A program made the translations under genes and the position numbers. Positions 33,411 to 41,977 of a stretch of DNA of 64,000 nucleotides are shown one piece after another; the first letter of the stretch is position 1, and the number at the start of each line of letters is the position of its first letter. Source of the DNA: JANMCE01 sp963791625 (lineage in GTDB: Bacteria > Actinomycetota > Acidimicrobiia > Acidimicrobiales > Ilumatobacteraceae); NCBI GenBank assembly GCA_963791625.1, contig CAWBTA010000007.1, forward strand, positions 62,001-126,000. Direction: 5' to 3'. The notes below the pieces were generated by a model that had not been told where the DNA came from, ran no database searches, and was given only the letters and a program-made list of their open reading frames with translations.

Positions 33411-35324
33411 ATGCTTGAGTCCAAAGTCCCGTCCGGCCCGATGGCCGACCGGTGGGAGAACTACAAGGCTGACGCCAAACTGGTGAACCCGGCCAACCGT
33501 CGCAAGTACGAAATCATCGTGGTCGGTACTGGCCTGGCCGGTGCCTCTGCGGCGGCAACGCTCGGCGAGATGGGCTATCAGGTGAAGGCTTTTACCTTCC
33601 ATGACTCGCCCCGCCGCGCCCACTCCATCGCGGCCCAGGGCGGGATCAACGGCGCCAAGAACTATCGCGGCGACGGTGACAGCGTCCACCGTTTGTTCTA
33701 CGACACCATCAAGGGTGGCGACTTCCGCGCTCGTGAATCAAACGTGCATCGCCTAGCCGAAGCGTCGGTGCAGATCATCGACCAGTGCGTGGCGCAGGGC
33801 GTGCCGTTCGCTCGCGAATACGGCGGCCTGCTCGACAACCGTTCGTTCGGTGGCGCCCAGGTCAGTCGCACGTTCTACGCCCGCGGTCAGACCGGCCAGC
33901 AGCTCCTGCTCGGTGCTTACCAGGCACTTGCCCGGCAGGTCGGTCTCGGCAACGTCAAGCTCTACAACCGGTCCGAGCTGATCGATGTCGTCACCCACGA
34001 CGGCACCTGTGTCGGCATCACCACGCGTGACCTGGTGAACGGCGAGATTGAAAGCCACTCGGCGCACGCCACCATCCTGGCTACGGGCGGCTATTCCAAC
34101 GTGTACTTCCTGTCCACGAACGCCATGGCCTGCAATGTGACCGCGGCCTGGCGTGCCCATCGCAAGGGTGCTTACTTCGCCAACCCCTGTTACACGCAGA
34201 TTCACCCGACGTGCATTCCTCAGTCCGATGAGTTCCAATCGAAGCTCACGCTCATGTCCGAGTCACTACGAAACGACGGTCGCATCTGGGTGCCGAAGAA
34301 GATGGACGATCCTCGGTCGCCCGACCAGATCCCCGAGGAAGATCGGGACTACTACCTTGAGCGTCGCTATCCGTCGTTCGGCAACCTCGCACCTCGTGAC
34401 ATAGCCAGCCGCGCCGCCAAAGTGGAGTGCGACAAGGGCATGGGTGTCGGGCCGTTGAAGAATGGTGTGTACCTTGACTTCGGTCCGGCCATCAATCGTC
34501 TCGGCGAGAACGTCATCCGTGAGCGCTACGGCAACCTGTTCGAGATGTACGACCGCATTACCGACGAAAATCCGTACAAGGTTCCCATGCGTATCTACCC
34601 GGCCGTGCACTACACGATGGGTGGCTTGTGGGTTGACTACGAACTGCAGACCACCATCCCGAACCTGTACGCCGCGGGCGAGGCCAACTTCTCCGATCAC
34701 GGCGCGAACCGCCTCGGTGCGTCGGCTCTCATGCAGGGCTTGTCCGATGGTTACTTTGTGCTGCCGGCCACGCTCGCCAACGGTCTGGCCGGGCGTCTTT
34801 CCGAGAAGCCGTTGCCGACCGATCATGCTGCGTTTAAGCAGGTTGAGGCTGACGCCAAGGCCCGCTACGACGGCTTCCTAGCGGTCAAGGGCACCAAGTC
34901 AGTTGACTACTACCACCGCGAACTCGGCAAGATCATGTGGGACTACTGCGGCATGGAACGCACCAAAGTCGGCCTGGAAAAGGCGCTGTCCGAACTGCCT
35001 GCGCTGCACGCCGAGTTCAAGGCCAACATGAACATTCCCGGCACTGCCGGCACACTCAACCAGTCCCTTGAAAAGGCTGGCCGTGTCGATGACTTCTTCG
35101 AGCTTGGCATGCTTATGTGCAAGGACGCCCTTGATCGTGAAGAGAGCTGCGGCGGCCACTTCCGTGCCGAGCATCAGTATGAAGACGGCGAAGCAAAGCG
35201 TGACGACGAGAACTTTGCGCACGTGTCCGCCTACGAATTTATGGGCGACAACAAAGCCGAAGTGCTGCACAAAGAGGCTCTCGAATTCGAAGCCGTCCAC
35301 CTCGCCGTCCGCTCCTACAAGTAG
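33411..35324 (+). CDS. sdhA: succinate dehydrogenase/fumarate reductase flavoprotein subunit
   Basis: 637 residues. FAD-binding VVGTGLAGASAAATLGEMG, the flavinylation context PRRAHSIAAQGGINGAKN (His attaching FAD in AHSIAAQGG), catalytic region MSESLRNDGRIWVP and C-terminal GANRLGASALMQGL. Oxidises succinate to fumarate at the membrane complex with SdhB and SdhC. The ATG at 33411 is preferred; a TTG at 33405 overlapping the sdhC stop is possible. Belongs to the FrdA/SdhA group paired with type B anchors. Confidence 0.96.
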   Translation: MLESKVPSGPMADRWENYKADAKLVNPANRRKYEIIVVGTGLAGASAAATLGEMGYQVKAFTFHDSPRRAHSIAAQGGINGAKNYRGDGDSVHRLFYDTIKGGDFRARESNVHRLAEASVQIIDQCVAQGVPFAREYGGLLDNRSFGGAQVSRTFYARGQTGQQLLLGAYQALARQVGLGNVKLYNRSELIDVVTHDGTCVGITTRDLVNGEIESHSAHATILATGGYSNVYFLSTNAMACNVTAAWRAHRKGAYFANPCYTQIHPTCIPQSDEFQSKLTLMSESLRNDGRIWVPKKMDDPRSPDQIPEEDRDYYLERRYPSFGNLAPRDIASRAAKVECDKGMGVGPLKNGVYLDFGPAINRLGENVIRERYGNLFEMYDRITDENPYKVPMRIYPAVHYTMGGLWVDYELQTTIPNLYAAGEANFSDHGANRLGASALMQGLSDGYFVLPATLANGLAGRLSEKPLPTDHAAFKQVEADAKARYDGFLAVKGTKSVDYYHRELGKIMWDYCGMERTKVGLEKALSELPALHAEFKANMNIPGTAGTLNQSLEKAGRVDDFFELGMLMCKDALDREESCGGHFRAEHQYEDGEAKRDDENFAHVSAYEFMGDNKAEVLHKEALEFEAVHLAVRSYK

Positions 35325-35334
35325 GGATTTCTTC

Positions 35335-36108
35335 GTGTCTAAAATTCTGAATCTCACGTTGAAGGTGTGGCGCCAGGACGGCCCTACCGCGGCCGGTCAT
35401 TTCGACACCATCGCCGCACCGGGAATCAAGGACGACATGTCGTTCCTGGAGATGATGGACGTGGTGAATGAGAACCTCACCAACTCCGGCAAAGAACCCA
35501 TCGTGTTCGATCACGATTGCCGCGAGGGTATCTGCGGTACGTGTTCGCTCATGATCGACGGTCAGGCCCACGGGCCGGAGAAGCGCACGGCTACGTGCCA
35601 GTTACACATGCGCAAATTCAACGACGGCCAGACCATCACCATCGAGCCGTGGCGTGCAGCTGCCTTCCCGATCGTGAAGGACCTCATGGTCGATCGCTCG
35701 GCGTTTGACCGCATCATCGAGTCCGGCGGTTACATCACGGCCAACACCGGTGGTGCGCCTGATGCCAACCTGATCCTCATCCCCAAAACCGTCGCGGACG
35801 CCGCTATGGACGCGGCCGAATGTATCGGTTGCGGTGCCTGTGTGGCTGCATGCCCGAACGGCGCAGCCAACCTGTTCACCTCAGCCAAGGTTGCGCACCT
35901 GAACCTCTTGCCGCAGGGGCAGTCCGAGCGGTTCGACCGGGTAGAAGCCATGGTGGACACGATGGAGGAGCACTTCGGTTCCTGCACCAATCACGGTGAG
36001 TGTGAGCAGGCCTGCCCGAAGGCCATCAGTATCGATTGGATTGCACTGATGAACAAGGACTACATCAAGTCCAAGTTCAAGAACCGCGCCTTCTCCAGCC
36101 GCAAGTAG
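35335..36108 (+). CDS. sdhB: succinate dehydrogenase iron-sulfur subunit
   Basis: 257 residues. [2Fe-2S] ligands in CREGICGTCSLMIDG and TATCQLH; the C-terminal ferredoxin part has CIGCGACVAACPNGAA, then CTNHGECEQACPKAIS for the [4Fe-4S] and [3Fe-4S] clusters. Carries electrons from SdhA to the quinone site in SdhC. The open frame begins far upstream inside sdhA in another register; the GTG at 35335, 10 nt after the sdhA stop, gives the conserved SKILNLTLKVWRQ start. Confidence 0.96.
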   Translation: MSKILNLTLKVWRQDGPTAAGHFDTIAAPGIKDDMSFLEMMDVVNENLTNSGKEPIVFDHDCREGICGTCSLMIDGQAHGPEKRTATCQLHMRKFNDGQTITIEPWRAAAFPIVKDLMVDRSAFDRIIESGGYITANTGGAPDANLILIPKTVADAAMDAAECIGCGACVAACPNGAANLFTSAKVAHLNLLPQGQSERFDRVEAMVDTMEEHFGSCTNHGECEQACPKAISIDWIALMNKDYIKSKFKNRAFSSRK

Positions 36109-36124
36109 GGGTCCAGGTTGCATA

Positions 36125-36271
36125 ATGGATGCCGTTCCTGAGCTCCCGAACCTCGTGCCGCAGCCCGATCCCGCCGAGCTGCTCGAGCGTATCCGGGAAC
36201 GCAAGCGACGGACCAAATCGACTCTGAACGCGGAGCAGATTCTGAAGCATCAGGACGAAGATCGCGCATGA
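36125..36271 (+). CDS. 48-aa small charged protein downstream of sdhB
   Basis: ATG 16 nt after the sdhB stop. The protein has a Pro-rich start (MDAVPELPNLVPQPDPAEL) and a highly charged predicted helix (LLERIRERKRRTKSTLNAEQ). The in-operon position and helix amphipathicity argue that it is real; no family is recognised. It could be an accessory or assembly peptide of the dehydrogenase. Confidence 0.55.
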   Translation: MDAVPELPNLVPQPDPAELLERIRERKRRTKSTLNAEQILKHQDEDRA

Positions 36272-36319
36272 CGCAAGCGGCTGGCCCGCGCTGCGGGTTC
36301 CTAGGCGTTAGCTCAGACG

Positions 36320-36325
36320 TATCCT
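36320..36325 (+). promoter_or_regulatory. -10 box of PPOX-type gene (leaderless type)
   Basis: TATCCT ends 7 nt before the GTG at 36333 and supports that start over the ATG at 36360. Confidence 0.5.
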
Positions 36326-36332
36326 GTTTGTC

Positions 36333-36863
36333 GTGAGCCCACGGAGTGAGCGTCCGAACATGGCCGACTATGGCGTGCCGACCGACCTCGCAGGAGCGTT
36401 GCCTTGGGGGTGGGCGGCGGAGCGGTTGGCCCGTTGTCGCAACTTTTGGGTCACCACGGTCGACCCGTTACACCGACCGCACTCGATGCCGGTGTGGGGT
36501 GTGTGGAGCGAGTCCGATCAGCGGTTTTTCTTCTCTTGTGCCCCATCGTCATTGAAAGCCCGAAACCTGGCCGAGAATCCGCATGTCGTGGTGGCAATCG
36601 ACGGCACCGTCGAGGTGGTATCGGTCGAAGGAGTCGCCACCCCCTTGGCTGCCGGTTCGGATGCCGACCGGTACATTGCCTCATACGTCGAGAAGTACGA
36701 GCCCGACCCGGTGAAGGCCGCGGCCATGACCCAATTTGTGGCCGAGAACAATATGTTCGGCGTGACGCCGCATCGTGCCTTCGCCGTGATCGAGCGCGAG
36801 GAAGACTTCGGCCCCAAAGCCACTCGGTGGGTCTGGGATCAGGCGGGATCGCGAACTATCTAA
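36333..36863 (+). CDS. pyridoxamine 5'-phosphate oxidase-fold (PPOX class) F420/flavin-binding protein
   Basis: 176 residues of split-barrel fold: RLARCRNFWVTTVDPLHRPH, MPVWGVWSE, FFFSCAPSSLKARNLAENPH and VVVAIDGTVEVVSVEGVA. This pattern is that of actinobacterial PPOX class proteins that use F420 or FMN to reduce small molecules. Substrate unknown. GTG chosen because of its -10 box. Confidence 0.88.
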   Translation: MSPRSERPNMADYGVPTDLAGALPWGWAAERLARCRNFWVTTVDPLHRPHSMPVWGVWSESDQRFFFSCAPSSLKARNLAENPHVVVAIDGTVEVVSVEGVATPLAAGSDADRYIASYVEKYEPDPVKAAAMTQFVAENNMFGVTPHRAFAVIEREEDFGPKATRWVWDQAGSRTI

Positions 36864-36874
36864 CCCCCCTCGCG

Positions 36875-36880
36875 TACAGT
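36875..36880 (+). promoter_or_regulatory. -10 box of 31-aa ORF/nuclease operon (leaderless type)
   Basis: TACAGT ends 7 nt before the ATG at 36888, between CCCCC (36865-36869) and GGGGG (36882-36886) runs that can pair. Confidence 0.5.
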
Positions 36881-36887
36881 CGGGGGC

Positions 36888-36983
36888 ATGGCTGAACGCA
36901 AGAGGAATTCCACGACGACCTCGGCGTTCGGCCTGTCCGGGCACGAGAGCCATGACCCGGCCGAGGAAGCGGCGACAGCGTGA
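36888..36983 (+). CDS. 31-aa small ORF coupled to nuclease-like gene
   Basis: Encodes MAERKRNSTTTSAFGLSGHE ending AEEAATA. Supported by its own leaderless-type -10 box and by a GTGA overlap (36980-36983) with the nuclease-like gene, the coupling signature used elsewhere in the window. No family known. May be a real peptide (for example a modulator or antidote of the nuclease) or a translated leader enabling re-initiation. Confidence 0.5.
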   Translation: MAERKRNSTTTSAFGLSGHESHDPAEEAATA

Positions 36984-37438
36984 GCAACTTTCAGGCCTCG
37001 GCATCGCGGCAGGGGGCCCAGTTTCGCGATCAGTGCAACGACCTTCTCGTCGGTCTGGGATTCGCTCTGCACGGTTCGGCCAACCTGGACAGCATCGGTG
37101 TCGAACTCGATCAGGTGGCCACCAGCCCGTCTGGAGCGTTGATCTGGTTTGAGTACAAAGGCAGCGTGCAGGGTGACCGTCCCGGTCTCATTCGCACCGA
37201 CACCTTGAAGAAGGCCATCGCCAACGGCGCCCTGTTGCGTGCCCATGAGCACCCCATGCCGTACGTGGTACTCACCTCGCATGTGCCAACGGCCGGCGCG
37301 GGCAAGGCGATGCTTGACGCAGCGCTGGCGCTCGGCATCTTCGCTGACGTGGTCTGTGTCTATGACCCTGCGGCTCAACGTCGTCTGAAGCAGTGGTCGG
37401 TACCCAGACCGGGCCAGAACCTGCTGCCCCTCTTGTAG
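36980..37438 (+). CDS. PD-(D/E)xK nuclease-like protein
   Basis: 152 residues. The segment QGAQFRDQCNDLLVGLGF is followed by GVELDQVA (Asp44), then after 13 residues WFEYKGS (Glu58, Lys60), matching the D-xn-ExK core of restriction-endonuclease-like folds; a helix and two strands (DTLKKAIANGALL, YVVLTSHVP) complete the expected topology. No methyltransferase partner is adjacent, so it is not an ordinary restriction pair. Could be a repair or plasmid-type nuclease; the assignment rests on motif spacing. Confidence 0.68.
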   Translation: MSNFQASASRQGAQFRDQCNDLLVGLGFALHGSANLDSIGVELDQVATSPSGALIWFEYKGSVQGDRPGLIRTDTLKKAIANGALLRAHEHPMPYVVLTSHVPTAGAGKAMLDAALALGIFADVVCVYDPAAQRRLKQWSVPRPGQNLLPLL

Positions 37439-37439
37439 C

Positions 37440-38327
37440 TCAAGAATGCAGGGCTTCGGTGAACGTGGTCAAGATCTCGGGCCCGTCTATCGGAAGGGGG
37501 ACGAAAACGATGGCGTCTGCCCCTGCGTCCACAAATCTTTGGCATTGCGCGCGCCAGCCGGCGGCCGGTCCGGCGATGATCACTTCCGAATACAGGTTTA
37601 CGTCGGTGCCCTCGTAGACCTTCATTTGGCTCGCAAAACGGCCTTGCTCGATACGGTGATCAATCTCGGCCCGTGCCGCATCTACGTCGGTCGTGACATA
37701 GATGAACACCGTCAAGCGGGACGTGCTTGTGAGCGCGGCTCGTGTTTCGGCCACATAGGCCGGGCCGGAGCACTCGGCCAGGATGACACCGTCGGCCACC
37801 TCTGCGGCCAGCGCGATCGATCTCGGCTGACGGACCCCGAAGGAGATCAGCGGTGCCGTCGCGGTTGGTGCAACCGGGTGCACCAACGTCACCTCGTCAA
37901 GATGGACGTGCCGTCCGTTGAGCGTGACCGTTTCTCCCTGCACGAGTTGCCTGGTGGCCTGGGTCACCTCGCGTAACGAGGCCAGCCACGACACCGGCGT
38001 TGCGCCGACCTGCTCGATCCAAAAGTCGACGCCGTGACCGAGGCCCAGGTGGAACCGACCGGGAAACAGACGTGCCGTCGTGGCCACTTCCATGGCGAGA
38101 TAGCCAGTATTGCGGGCGACAGCTGGGGCGATGCCGATACCAACGGTGAGCCGTTCGGTTACCGCCAGCGCCGCGACGGCCTGCGCGAATCCACCGCCGA
38201 ACCCGAGGTCCTCCACCACCCACAGCTCGTCGAAGCCGGCGTGCTCGACCGCTCGGGAGAAGTTGAGCAGTTGCTCCGGTGCCCAGTCACGTCGAAACAT
38301 CACCCCGAACGAGGTCTTTGCTTTCAT
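37440..38327 (-). CDS. LLM class flavin/F420-dependent oxidoreductase
   Basis: 295-residue luciferase-like monooxygenase fold. N-terminal KAKTSFGVMFRRDWAPEQLL, GFDELWVVEDLGFGGGF, the barrel segment RLTVGIGIAPAVARNTGYLA and FHLGLGHGVDFW. The sequence style is that of F420-dependent actinobacterial LLM enzymes such as methylenetetrahydromethanopterin-reductase relatives. Substrate unknown. Stops 1 nt from the convergent nuclease-like gene. Confidence 0.9.
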   Translation of the reverse strand: MKAKTSFGVMFRRDWAPEQLLNFSRAVEHAGFDELWVVEDLGFGGGFAQAVAALAVTERLTVGIGIAPAVARNTGYLAMEVATTARLFPGRFHLGLGHGVDFWIEQVGATPVSWLASLREVTQATRQLVQGETVTLNGRHVHLDEVTLVHPVAPTATAPLISFGVRQPRSIALAAEVADGVILAECSGPAYVAETRAALTSTSRLTVFIYVTTDVDAARAEIDHRIEQGRFASQMKVYEGTDVNLYSEVIIAGPAAGWRAQCQRFVDAGADAIVFVPLPIDGPEILTTFTEALHS

Positions 38328-38335
38328 ATCCCTCC

Positions 38336-38341
38336 ACCGTA
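38336..38341 (-). promoter_or_regulatory. -10 box of LLM oxidoreductase gene (leaderless type)
   Basis: TACGGT on the minus strand ends 8 nt before the ATG at 38327. Confidence 0.5.
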
Positions 38342-38366
38342 CTGTGGGGCCGGTGGCATCCGGTGC

Positions 38367-40508
38367 CTAGATACGAGCGATGCTGGCCTCGTAGCGGTTA
38401 CTGGCCACATGGTCGCCGCTGACGAGGTGAAGGTCGAGCACGAGTGGCCCGGGAGCGTCCGGGGCCACGAAGCGGGCGGTGCCGACGAACGCCACGCCAT
38501 CGGCCTCAACCGCACCGCCCCAACGCCAGCCGTGACTCCCACCGTTCCACGTGAGTTCAGCCGTGACTTCGAGGCCATCTAACGGTGTGCGAAGGTCGCT
38601 GATGACATGGATGTCGATCGCCACCGGCTGGTCGGTGGAGAGCCGAGAAGGCATCCGCTCGGCCACCACGATGATCGGTCGGCATGAGTCGATGAGGGCC
38701 TGGTACGCCGGTTTCGCCACTCGTTTGTGATCAAGCAGGCTGGCGCTGATGGCTGGTTGGGAATCGGCAAGGAAGAACACCGCGAATCCACCGGTGGGGC
38801 GGTACTTCAATCGCCGAAGCGTCTCCACCTGATGCTTGACCAGCTCGGCCTGGTAGGCCTGACTGGCGGCGCGCCACTGCTCGAAGGTGCGAAACGTGCT
38901 GGGGGACACGTAGTTGTCGAACGCTGTACGTTCCATGCCGAATCGCTCGACCAGCAGCTCAAAGTCCAGTTCGGGCCAGATCGTGGCATCGATGAACTCG
39001 CTGGATGTCGGGACGCTTTGGGCACCGAACTCGCTCACGAAGCGCACAAGGCGGGGCACGGTATTGGCGAACAGAGGAAGGTCTCGTTCGTCGCCCTTAT
39101 GCCAACCCAGATACAGGTGGCTGTCGGTGCCGTCCAGCTGCGGGAGATGGGGGAGTACGCCGGAATGAGCGATGACGGGCCGGCTGTCATCGGCCTTGCG
39201 CAGCGCGTTTTTGATCCAGCCATCCAGCACTGACTTGTTCCACGTCGGCAAGCCCTGACGGAAAAACGATTTGGCGCGGCCTGACAACGACTCGGCTTCG
39301 GGTGTCGTCGGCGAAATGGGAACCGGCTCGTTGTGGCCGCACCACACGGCCAGCGATGGGTGATGGCCCAGCGCGTAGACCGCTTCGCCGGCCATGCGGA
39401 CGGCCGAGCGCCGCACCGTGTGAGCGTAGCCGCGGTGGAGCGGCAGGTCCTGCCACACCAGCATGCCCAGTTCATCGGCCGCGTCGTACAACTCGGGCCG
39501 GGCGATGTGGCCGTGCACCCGAACCAGGTCAAGGCCAGCGTCACGAGCGAGGGACACATCTCGCCGAATGTCGGCTTCGGTTGCCTCCCCGAGCGCGTGA
39601 CGGGTGGGGGTCAGGTTCACCCCCTTGCTGAACAGACGCTCGCCATTGATCGACAGCACGAAGTCGTTCATCGCCACCTGGCGTAGACCCGTGCGCACGG
39701 TCCGGGCATGCGAAAGCTCACTGACCCCGGCTCCGTCGAGGTCGTCATCAACGAAGACCTCTACCTGCGCGGTCACGAAATTCTGCTCGCCGAGCGACCA
39801 CGGCCACCAGAGCTCCGGGTCGTTGATACCGAAGCTCCATTCCACAACGTTGCTGCCGGTTGCGAGCGGTTGCGTCAGCTCGCGATCGACCGTATCGTCC
39901 ACGGTGGTGCGGATGCGAACCGGTCTTGCCCGGTTACTGTCGAGTACGGCGCGTACATCGATGACGGCCCGTTGTGCCGTCGCCTCGCGACATCGGATGC
40001 TCAGCCGGTCGATGCGCACGGGACCGGTACGCTCGATGTGGACCTGGCGCCAGATGCCACCCGGATTCCAGGACGGATCGAGATAGACCGCGTCCTGAAA
40101 CACACCCGTGAGATTCCGTTTCAACGCCCGGTTGCGCTGCGGTGAACAGGTCACCTCAACCGCAAGGACATGTTCGTTGCTGAGACGCGCCAGATCGGTG
40201 ACCTCGTAGGAATGAGGAAAGAAGTAACCCTCCGGGTCGCCGAGGTAGGCGCCGTCGAACCACACGTCTCCCTGGTAGAAAAGCCCGTCAAGCACAACCC
40301 AGCTGCGCGCGTCGCTCGGTCCGGCGTCCCACTCGAAACCGGTGCGGTAAATGAGCGGCCCGTCGCTGTCGGCAAAAGCTGGCTCCGACCGCCAGTGGCC
40401 CGGCACGCGCACCTGCTGCCACGCCGCGTCGTCAAAGCCAAGCGAGAAGGCCTGACGCCGAAGGTCATCGTCCGCGAGTGCTGCTCGCCAGGTGCCCGAG
40501 AGATCCAT
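38367..40508 (-). CDS. glycoside hydrolase family 2, beta-mannosidase-like
   Basis: 713 residues, no signal peptide. Jelly-roll domain (about 1-170), immunoglobulin-like domain, then a TIM barrel with the acid/base Glu394 in WCGHNEP and nucleophile Glu493 in VSEFGAQ, both present. Overall closest in style to exo-beta-mannosidases/glucosaminidases of GH2. The frame is open to 40577, but the ATG at 40508 begins the typical MDLSGTWRAAL start and follows a -10 box. Cytoplasmic location suggests processing of imported oligosaccharides. Divergent from moxR-like gene. Confidence 0.9.
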   Translation of the reverse strand: MDLSGTWRAALADDDLRRQAFSLGFDDAAWQQVRVPGHWRSEPAFADSDGPLIYRTGFEWDAGPSDARSWVVLDGLFYQGDVWFDGAYLGDPEGYFFPHSYEVTDLARLSNEHVLAVEVTCSPQRNRALKRNLTGVFQDAVYLDPSWNPGGIWRQVHIERTGPVRIDRLSIRCREATAQRAVIDVRAVLDSNRARPVRIRTTVDDTVDRELTQPLATGSNVVEWSFGINDPELWWPWSLGEQNFVTAQVEVFVDDDLDGAGVSELSHARTVRTGLRQVAMNDFVLSINGERLFSKGVNLTPTRHALGEATEADIRRDVSLARDAGLDLVRVHGHIARPELYDAADELGMLVWQDLPLHRGYAHTVRRSAVRMAGEAVYALGHHPSLAVWCGHNEPVPISPTTPEAESLSGRAKSFFRQGLPTWNKSVLDGWIKNALRKADDSRPVIAHSGVLPHLPQLDGTDSHLYLGWHKGDERDLPLFANTVPRLVRFVSEFGAQSVPTSSEFIDATIWPELDFELLVERFGMERTAFDNYVSPSTFRTFEQWRAASQAYQAELVKHQVETLRRLKYRPTGGFAVFFLADSQPAISASLLDHKRVAKPAYQALIDSCRPIIVVAERMPSRLSTDQPVAIDIHVISDLRTPLDGLEVTAELTWNGGSHGWRWGGAVEADGVAFVGTARFVAPDAPGPLVLDLHLVSGDHVASNRYEASIARI

Positions 40509-40516
40509 CGGTGACG

Positions 40517-40522
40517 AGGGTA
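40517..40522 (-). promoter_or_regulatory. -10 box of GH2 gene (leaderless type)
   Basis: TACCCT on the minus strand ends 8 nt before the ATG at 40508. Confidence 0.5.
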
Positions 40523-40553
40523 ACGCGGTACGCCATCGGTGGCTCAGCGTTGC

Positions 40554-40559
40554 TACGGT
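40554..40559 (+). promoter_or_regulatory. -10 box of moxR-like gene (leaderless type)
   Basis: TACGGT ends 6 nt before the ATG at 40566. Confidence 0.55.
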
Positions 40560-40565
40560 GCGTTC

Positions 40566-41972
40566 ATGGCAAGCCAACCGCAGACGCTCGGGTCCTTGAA
40601 GGCATCAGGCTGGAAATCGGTGCCGATTAAAGAGGAGCTGCGCGCCAACGCGGTCGCCAAGATCCGCAGTGGGCAGCCACTGTTCGAGGCCGTGCTCGGC
40701 TACGAGGACACCGTGATGCCGCAGCTCGAGAATGCCCTGCTTGCCGGCCATGACATCGTCTTTCTGGGCGAGCGGGGCCAGGCCAAGACCCGCATGATCC
40801 GCTCACTCACCGGCTTGCTCGATGAGTGGATGCCCATCATTCACGGCAGCGAGATCAACGACGATCCGTACCATCCGGTGTCGCGCTATGCCCGCGATCT
40901 TGTGGCCGAACACGGCGACGACACGGCCATTTCGTGGGTGCACCGAGACGTCCGCTACGGCGAGAAGTTGGCCACACCAGACACCTCGATCGCGGACCTC
41001 ATCGGCGAGGTCGATCCCATCCGGGTGGCCGAGGGTCGCTACCTTTCCGACGAACTCACCCTGCACTACGGCCTCGTACCCCGCACCAACCGCGGCATCT
41101 TCGCTATCAACGAGCTGCCTGACCTGGCCGAACGCATTCAGGTGGGCCTGCTCAATGTGCTCGAAGAACGTGACGTACAGATCCGCGGCTACAAGATCCG
41201 CCTTCCGCTCGACATATTGCTGGTGGCGTCGGCCAACCCCGACGACTACACCAACCGCGGCCGCATCATCACCCCGTTGAAGGATCGTTTCGGCAGCCAG
41301 ATCCGTACGCACTACCCGCTTGAAGTGTCCACCGAAATCGACATTATGCGTCAGGAATCGCGCCCCATGTCGGTCGGTGATGTACATGTGTCGACGCCTG
41401 CGTTCATGCAGGAGATCGTGGCGACGTTCTCCCATGTGGCCCGCCAGTCCAGCCAGGTCAACCAGCGCTCGGGCGTGTCGGTCCGCCTCAGCGTGTCCAA
41501 CCTCGAAGTGCTCGGCGCCAGCGCGCTGAGGCGTGCGTTGCGCAGCGGCGAAACCGTCGTCGTGCCCCGCGTATCGGACATGGAAGCGCTCGCCGCCTCC
41601 ACGTCCGGAAAGATCGAAATCGAGAGCCTCGAAGAGGGCCGTGACGGTCTCATCATCGAAAACATGGTGAAGCAGGCAGTGCTCACGGTCTTCAAGGCGC
41701 GGGTCACCCCGGCCGAATACAAAGACGTCATTCTCGCTTTCGAGGACGGCCTCATCTTCCAGACTGGTGAAGATGTGACCTCGGTCGAGGAAGCTTCACT
41801 GGTGGAAAAGGTGCCCGCCATCCGTGCCACCATCCTCGGCCTCACCGATGGCGACGAATCACCAGCCGCAATTGCCAGCGCTGTTGAGTTCCTTGTCGAA
41901 GGCCTCCACCTGTCCAAGCGTTTGAACAAAGACGCATCCGGCGGCCGCGCTCACTACCGCGCCCGCAGCTAA
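40566..41972 (+). CDS. MoxR/magnesium chelatase-like AAA+ ATPase
   Basis: 468 residues. Walker A-like FLGERGQAKTRMIRSL, Walker B-like GIFAINELPDL (with NE for DE), and the sensor region LLVASANPDDYTNRGRIITP followed by LKDRFGSQIRTHYP, typical of MoxR/ChlI-type ATPases. These work as chaperones with VWA-domain partners; the likely partner is the 669-aa VWA protein at 45116, now separated by three minus-strand genes. Size matches the mycobacterial Rv0958 type (recalled, not searched). Confidence 0.9.
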   Translation: MASQPQTLGSLKASGWKSVPIKEELRANAVAKIRSGQPLFEAVLGYEDTVMPQLENALLAGHDIVFLGERGQAKTRMIRSLTGLLDEWMPIIHGSEINDDPYHPVSRYARDLVAEHGDDTAISWVHRDVRYGEKLATPDTSIADLIGEVDPIRVAEGRYLSDELTLHYGLVPRTNRGIFAINELPDLAERIQVGLLNVLEERDVQIRGYKIRLPLDILLVASANPDDYTNRGRIITPLKDRFGSQIRTHYPLEVSTEIDIMRQESRPMSVGDVHVSTPAFMQEIVATFSHVARQSSQVNQRSGVSVRLSVSNLEVLGASALRRALRSGETVVVPRVSDMEALAASTSGKIEIESLEEGRDGLIIENMVKQAVLTVFKARVTPAEYKDVILAFEDGLIFQTGEDVTSVEEASLVEKVPAIRATILGLTDGDESPAAIASAVEFLVEGLHLSKRLNKDASGGRAHYRARS

Positions 41973-41977
41973 GGGCG

